DNA of 64,000 bases from Cristatella mucedo (Eukaryota; Bryozoa; Phylactolaemata; Cristatellidae): assembly GCA_009760855.2 (NCBI GenBank), contig WPIO01000002.1:2772501-2836500 (forward strand), written 5' to 3'. A program made the translations under genes and the position numbers. Positions 58,561-64,000 of the stretch are shown in pieces (positions within the stretch are counted from its first letter, which is position 1; the number at the start of each line of letters is the position of its first letter). The notes beneath the pieces are model-generated. The model had not been told where the DNA came from. It worked only from the letters and a program-made list of their open reading frames with translations, and did not search any database.

Positions 58561-59655
58561 TTGCGGGTGTCATTAATAGATGCACTAACAAGACTAGGAA
58601 CGACAGGAAGCATAGGGGCTGGCATTTCGAGAGCACGCGACTGGAGGACAAAGAAAGTCGGATAGGTATGCCTGCGCAAGCGAGTGAGGCGACCTGTGCG
58701 CCAGAAAGAGGCTCTTCCAGGCTTCGATTCTCGAGCCTCGAGAGCAGCGTGCTTCGGAAAGGACCGCCGGAAGGAGACTCCCCTGGCTTTAACGAGTGCG
58801 ATCCATAAAGCACAGACTAGTGCGCTCCATTCTCTGCCGGCGAGAGCCCACGCGAACGCGGCGCAAATGAGAGCTCGAGCCGCCCTGCCCTGCCCTGCCC
58901 TGCCCTGCCCCGTCCGCCCCACATCGCCTAGCCCCGCCTCACCTTGCCCCGCTCCGCGCCACCCCACCTCGAGCTCAAAGCTCTCAAATCTCCTAAGTAA
59001 GAGCGGAGGCTCTGTGAGAGCGAAGCCGCCCGCAGCGCTCCCGCACGCGAGCCGAATCCGTCGGAACCGAAGCGACGGCGGAGCCCTAGAAAGTAATTGC
59101 GCTGCTATTTAATTTAATTAAATATATATATATATATATATATTAAGTAATGCGCTGGAAACTAATTGGCTGCCAGTGGCACTTCGACGGCTGGCGCTGG
59201 CGCAAAATGCGGGCGATTTGCGATTCTCTTTGCAATCCGAAAATCGAAACGGCGCGGCGGCTTTGAATGCTACCACCTTCGTCGTTAAGAGGTGGCTCGG
59301 CAAGAGGAGCGCTTCTCACGATGCCAGGACCGGAAGAGCGAGCTCCCTCTCGCTCCTCCGGTCCTGGCTCGTCAGTGCTAGCTCGAAGATCGTGGCGGGC
59401 GGGCCGTTAGGCCCTACCCGAGTGGACGCCACGCTCTGGCAAGGTCGGCGTTGCGCCCCCTGTTTGGCACGTTTGGACTATGATCAATCGTTCGTACGCC
59501 TGTGCGTGCTCCGGTTCCGGTAGCAAGCAGAGCGTAGAAAACTTCGAGACCGAAGCGCGGTGGGGCCGGCCTCGGAATAGGTCCGCCATTGTTGGTGGCC
59601 ACCGATGCCTGGCGATCTAGCGGAGCGTTCATGGAAATACGGGGTCCGAAGATAT
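58560..59655. other. GC-rich stretch without recognised gene
   Basis: Contains a (CCCTG)n run at 58880-58910, a related CCCCGC-rich tract to 58970 and a (TA)n run at 59123-59143. Frames on both strands without domains. Confidence 0.4.
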
Positions 59656-59659
59656 GTTT

Positions 59660-59785
59660 CAGCATAGAAATAAGGATAATTTAATTGCATGGAGCCCTAA
59701 GATAACCCACTCTCTGTCCAGGCGCTTCACATACGCCGCACGGCTCGAGTCCACAACCTCGGTGGTCAAAGGTGAGCACCCTAAA
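59660..59785 (-). mobile_element. SINE-1-like copy
   Basis: On the - strand: a box-B-like GGACTCGAGCCG, GTGAAGCGCCTGGACAGAGA and an AATTAAATTATCC end. The head is truncated near 59785. Confidence 0.55.
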
Positions 59786-59789
59786 GGGT

Positions 59790-61370
59790 ACCTCATTGGA
59801 CGCATCTATCTTAACCGGATATCGCGAGACCGGCAGCTACTTGGGTCGCAGCTAGCGCCAATTGCCTCGTGCGGCTGCGCGGACGACGCGTCGATGACCT
59901 CAGCAGGCGTCGTCGAGAAAAGTTACAAACGAGTGAGCTGTGCTCTTCAGTCGCTCGTTCTGGCGACGGTCGACAGCTCCAGTCTGTTCGCACAATAAAC
60001 CGACGACTTAAACTCAGGCGAAGCCAATGGGAAAAAAATATTTATGAAAATTAGTGACTGTGCCGATTATAACCAGTTAGCCGAATTTTCGTACCAGAGA
60101 CATAAAAAACAACAGAGCGCTTAGCTGAATGGCGCCACACGGCGCGCGCGCCCGTTTCCACTGCCTGGCTGGGAAGACTAGCTGCAAGGTGTCGCTGAGC
60201 GCCGACGTCACAATCTAGTCGCTTCGGAGCAGATCTTGATGAAGCGAAGCTCTTCGCTCATTCTCTCTAGTCCGACGAGCTTGGTGATGCGTACGAGCTC
60301 TGCTGGGCTTACGACGCTTCCGTTCATGCTGCTCCTGCAACGCGCACAGAAGGCAGCGGCATCTTCGGCGGCTGCGCTTTGGCGTCTTTAGCAGCCGCCT
60401 CGCCAGCCTCGCCAGCAACGTCAGCGGCTGCCACTGCAGCGCGGCAGCGGGTAATGCTGCTGCCGCTGCCGCCGCCGCCGCTGCTGCTGCCGCTGCCGCC
60501 GCCGCTGCCGCTGCAAGCTGGTCGGTCGCGAAGCGTCCGCCGCGCGAGGACGCGCGCGTCTGTCGAGGACGAACTTCCGCCTCCGGCCCCTAGGCGGGCG
60601 CTGCCCGTGTCGGCAAGCTTGGCGGGTGCAAGAGTGGAGCGAGCTGGGATCGATCTGGAGACGGAGGACCGTCGCTACGGTTCGACTGGCTGCCGACTAG
60701 TGAGACTTCGCCGCAGAATAAACCAGCGCCAGCGTTCACGCGCCGCCACATCGGCCACAGGCCTGTGGCCGAAAGTGTTAGGCAGGACGGTGCGACAACA
60801 GGTGAGAGCCGCCTCGCCTCCACCCACCCGACGACGGACGGCGCGAGAGAAAAAAAAACGATTCACGCTGGACGACAATGTCGCCAACGAAGGCCAGTTT
60901 TCAGCAGTCCGAGCTGTAACGCGTAGGCCTGCCCGTCACGTCTTGCTCCTCGAAACGAGCTTAGCTGGCACCAGTAGCAACCAGCTACAGCTTCGCAGCA
61001 TCGCCCGAATGAGCGTGGGCACTAATTGCTTGCACTCAGCGCATACTGCAAGCAGAATGTGATCCGCGTCCTGTCAAATTTGCTCAAGCTTTATGTCTCT
61101 GTTTCTGTCCGGGTTCGGCAGCTCCTGAGTAGTTCCATTCCAAGGCAATCCACATGGCGCATACCAGTTCCGTAACGGATTAAAAGGGATTGCACAGCGA
61201 CCAAAGCGATGTTCCCATTTTCCGTCCTTCAAGCCTACCGCTTTATAAGTCGTTGCTCTTCATCTCCTCTCTACCTATCTCTCAAACCATCTGTCAATCT
61301 GTGTGTCAACATATAGCGGAGCTACGCATTTACCTATCTCGATATCGTTTACTTATTGATCTCCACTGCT
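59790..61370. other. GC-rich stretch; long + frame of doubtful status
   Basis: A 227-codon + frame (60379-61062) is open, with Ala/Pro/Leu runs from a GCC/GCT repeat, then Arg-rich text. The - strand is also open at 60590-60887. No domain or splice logic supports it, so I do not call a gene. An exon of an unrecognised gene is possible. Confidence 0.35.
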
Positions 61371-61372
61371 CA

Positions 61373-62158
<786 letters not shown>

Positions 62159-63203
62159 CAGATTCGCAGAGTCTCTGCTGTTCGCTCTTTCAGCAGTGCA
62201 TTGCCCTTGTACGCGGTCTCTAAGTGAGCAATCTGATCTGCGGTGAATCGGAACTTCCTCCAGAGAGATCGCAGCTGCTGCTTGTCCGCTATCGTGCTGG
62301 TGATGGCGGCGAACATTTTTTTCAGGACGGCAGCTGCAACGAAAACGAGCTCGCTGCGTCAGCTGCGTCAGCAAGAACTCAGCTGAACGCCTACTACTAC
62401 CGGGCGTCAGCTTCGCTAAAGCTGACCGGCAGCGGCGGCGGCGGCGGCGGCGGCGGGCTGACAGGTGGATTTTTCCCGCGGACGCGTCGTAGGCGCCAGC
62501 TTGACCGATCTGCACGAATCCCGAACTTTGACCCAGAGCGAGGCGAGAAAAGACAAACGATCGGAGCTCCGGTGCCATTGCAGTAGCTCGTCGATGGCAG
62601 GGAAATTTAAAGATGGAGCTCTCCTGGGGCGATCGATCGCGAGTGAATGAAATTCTCAGGCTCCCGGCTTTCAATAGCTCCAACGTGACTCGCGCGACAA
62701 TCCACCATGCGTCCGCAAGCTGGCGCGCGCGCTCTTTTCGCCCCTCCGCGAGCAAGCTCGAACGAGATGAACGTGCACTGCCGTACCTTCTTTCGTTACG
62801 AAACTCCTGAGGAATCGGCCGATCGGGTCGAGAACGCCGCCAGCGCAAACGTCGCTCGGAGGCTTTTGCAACGGGTTGTTATCCAGATTGAAGTCCTTGA
62901 GATTCTCTAGATGATCAATGTCTGCTGGCAAGTCCGTCAGCGCGTTGTTGCAGAGACGAAGTACCTGGGCGAGAGAACCACTCAAGCTACCACTCGGGCT
63001 GCGCGCGCAGCCGTTGCATAGCAACCCGAAGCCACTGAAGAACATTGGAAAGCAGCCGCAACCTGAAGCCGACATAGGAAAGCAGCCGCTCGCCTCATCG
63101 CCTGCTTGTGGATGTTACCACCAATCATTTGATAATGCTTTCTAAACAGCATCTGTAAAGCGCCTAGAAAGTGATCCAGTTCTCTGAGGGTGTTAGACAG
63201 ACG

Positions 63204-63234
<31 letters not shown>

Positions 63235-64000
63235 TCGAGCTGCCTCAAATAGCACAGCTCCGGAGCGATGCGCGAGATCTCGTTGTTGTCGGCGTACAGC
63301 TCCCGCAGATTGCGCATCTGCGCCAGACAAGCCGGCAGCTCCGTCAGCCCGTTGTTCTCCAGGTGAAGCGAGCTGGCCTGGCACACGGCCATCTCCCAAG
63401 GTAGCGTGCTTATGCGACTTCCGTCTTTCTGGTCAAAGTACAGGACCTTCAGGTTCGGTACGTAGCACACCTAGAAGGAAACGGCGGCGTGGGAAATTCG
63501 TGCCGCGTCTTGAAATTCCGACATCGACTGCTCCCGTCCGTGAAACTTTGAGAGTGTGCAGACGCAAACGGCAAAGCCTTAGCAGGGCATGCCGCTCGAT
63601 AGGATTGGACGAGGACCGAGGAGGCGTCGAAGCCTTACAATGACAGTCTAGCCTTAGGCGCGCGAAACCAGCGTGGCTGGCATGCCAACATTAGAGTGGC
63701 TGCCCAGCAGTCCTGCGCACTCACTGCGACAGGAAACTCATCAAACTTGTTGCCGGATAGTATCAACACTTCTAGATGCTCCATATGCCTCACGTTCGGC
63801 GTGACGTCCTTGATGGCGTTATTCGATAGGTCGACTTCTGTAAGCGAGCTCGTTTCGCACAAGACTGCTGGGAATGACTCGAAGCCATTGGCGCTCAACT
63901 GCACGTACTGAAGCGACGTCAGCAGCGACGTCTCATCCGGCAAGGAGCTCAGCTTGTTTCCCGACACGTCCAGAGTGACTAGGGCTTCGAGTTGGCACGC
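62159..64000 (-). CDS. Leucine-rich-repeat and death-like-domain protein, partial (LRRD1/PIDD-like)
   Basis: Exons I infer (- strand): 63725-64000 (runs off the window), 63234-63470, 62787-62964, 62159-62333; intron phases 0, 0, 1, and 2 after the last. The first three exons encode about seven leucine-rich repeats of type LxxLxLSxNxLxxLP, such as LVTLDVSGNKLSSLP, LTEVDLSNNAIKDV, LEVLILSGNKFDEFP, SLHLENNGLTELP, LRELYADNNEISRI and FNLDNNPLQKPP. The last exon encodes a death-like helix bundle (LRSLWRKFRFTADQIAHLE, LLKERTAETLRIW), cut at a donor inside the final Trp codon. LRR plus C-terminal death domain suggests a cytoplasmic adaptor. The N-terminus and final exon are not visible. The donor of 63234 is formed where a LINE tail begins. 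Confidence 0.75.
63107..63232 (+). mobile_element. LINE A / SINE-1 type 3' end abutting a 5' splice site
   Basis: On the + strand: GTAAAGCGCCTAGAAAGTGA, AGTTCTCTGAGGGTGTTAGA, then (ATT)n at 63203-63231, touching exon 63234-63470. On the gene strand the intron therefore starts GTAATAATAATAAT. Confidence 0.75.

Noticed and set aside
60379-61062. 227-codon + frame
   Set aside because: Low-complexity Ala/Pro/Leu and Arg composition, with the opposite strand open as well. No motif or splice partner.

Overview
The window is nuclear DNA of an animal, most likely an invertebrate. The evidence is multi-exon genes with GT..AG introns and TATA promoters, and replication-type histone genes whose 3' ends carry the metazoan histone stem-loop instead of a poly(A) signal. 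CR1/L2-like LINEs, tRNA-derived SINEs, a hAT remnant and a decayed Maverick/Polinton add to this. The H2B N-terminus ([17 protein letters not shown]) looks spiralian (mollusc, annelid or flatworm-like), but that placement is only a guess. Exons and flanks of the vWA genes are GC- and CpG-rich; the Polinton is strikingly AT-rich.

Layout. 1-7.2 kb: a 28-bp minisatellite, a GC-rich CpG block without a supportable gene, and LINE/SINE debris. 7.3-10.7 kb: a complete 8-exon gene (vWA-A, + strand) for a secreted protein with two tandem von Willebrand A domains. 10.7-16.8 kb: LINE/SINE copies and simple repeats. 16.9-20.8 kb: histone cluster of two divergent pairs, H2A/H2B and H3/H4. 20.8-33.5 kb: an orphan H4 3' end, a two-copy unclassified repeat, minisatellites, a degenerate satellite of about 180 bp and SINE-in-LINE nests. 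33.5-35.0 kb: a hAT transposase relic split by a LINE. 35.3-36.4 kb: a second H2A/H2B pair, nearly identical to the first. About 36.9-44.6 kb: a decayed Polinton with protein-primed DNA polymerase, retroviral-type integrase and tail-fibre-like repeats, all broken. 44.6-48.7 kb: LINE/SINE fragments and an E-box minisatellite. 48.8-53.9 kb: vWA-B, an 8-exon paralog of vWA-A on the - strand with the same intron phases. 54-62 kb: more LINEs, SINEs and microsatellites. 62.2-64.0 kb: the 3' part of a leucine-rich-repeat plus death-like-domain gene (- strand), running off the right edge.

The histone genes supply S-phase nucleosome proteins and share bidirectional promoters. The vWA paralogs face each other across about 38 kb and probably act outside the cell in adhesion or matrix binding. 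The LRR-death gene looks like an intracellular signalling adaptor. The mobile elements document nested insertion: SINEs within LINEs, a LINE within hAT, a LINE tail within the Polinton polymerase, and a LINE tail that now abuts a 5' splice site.
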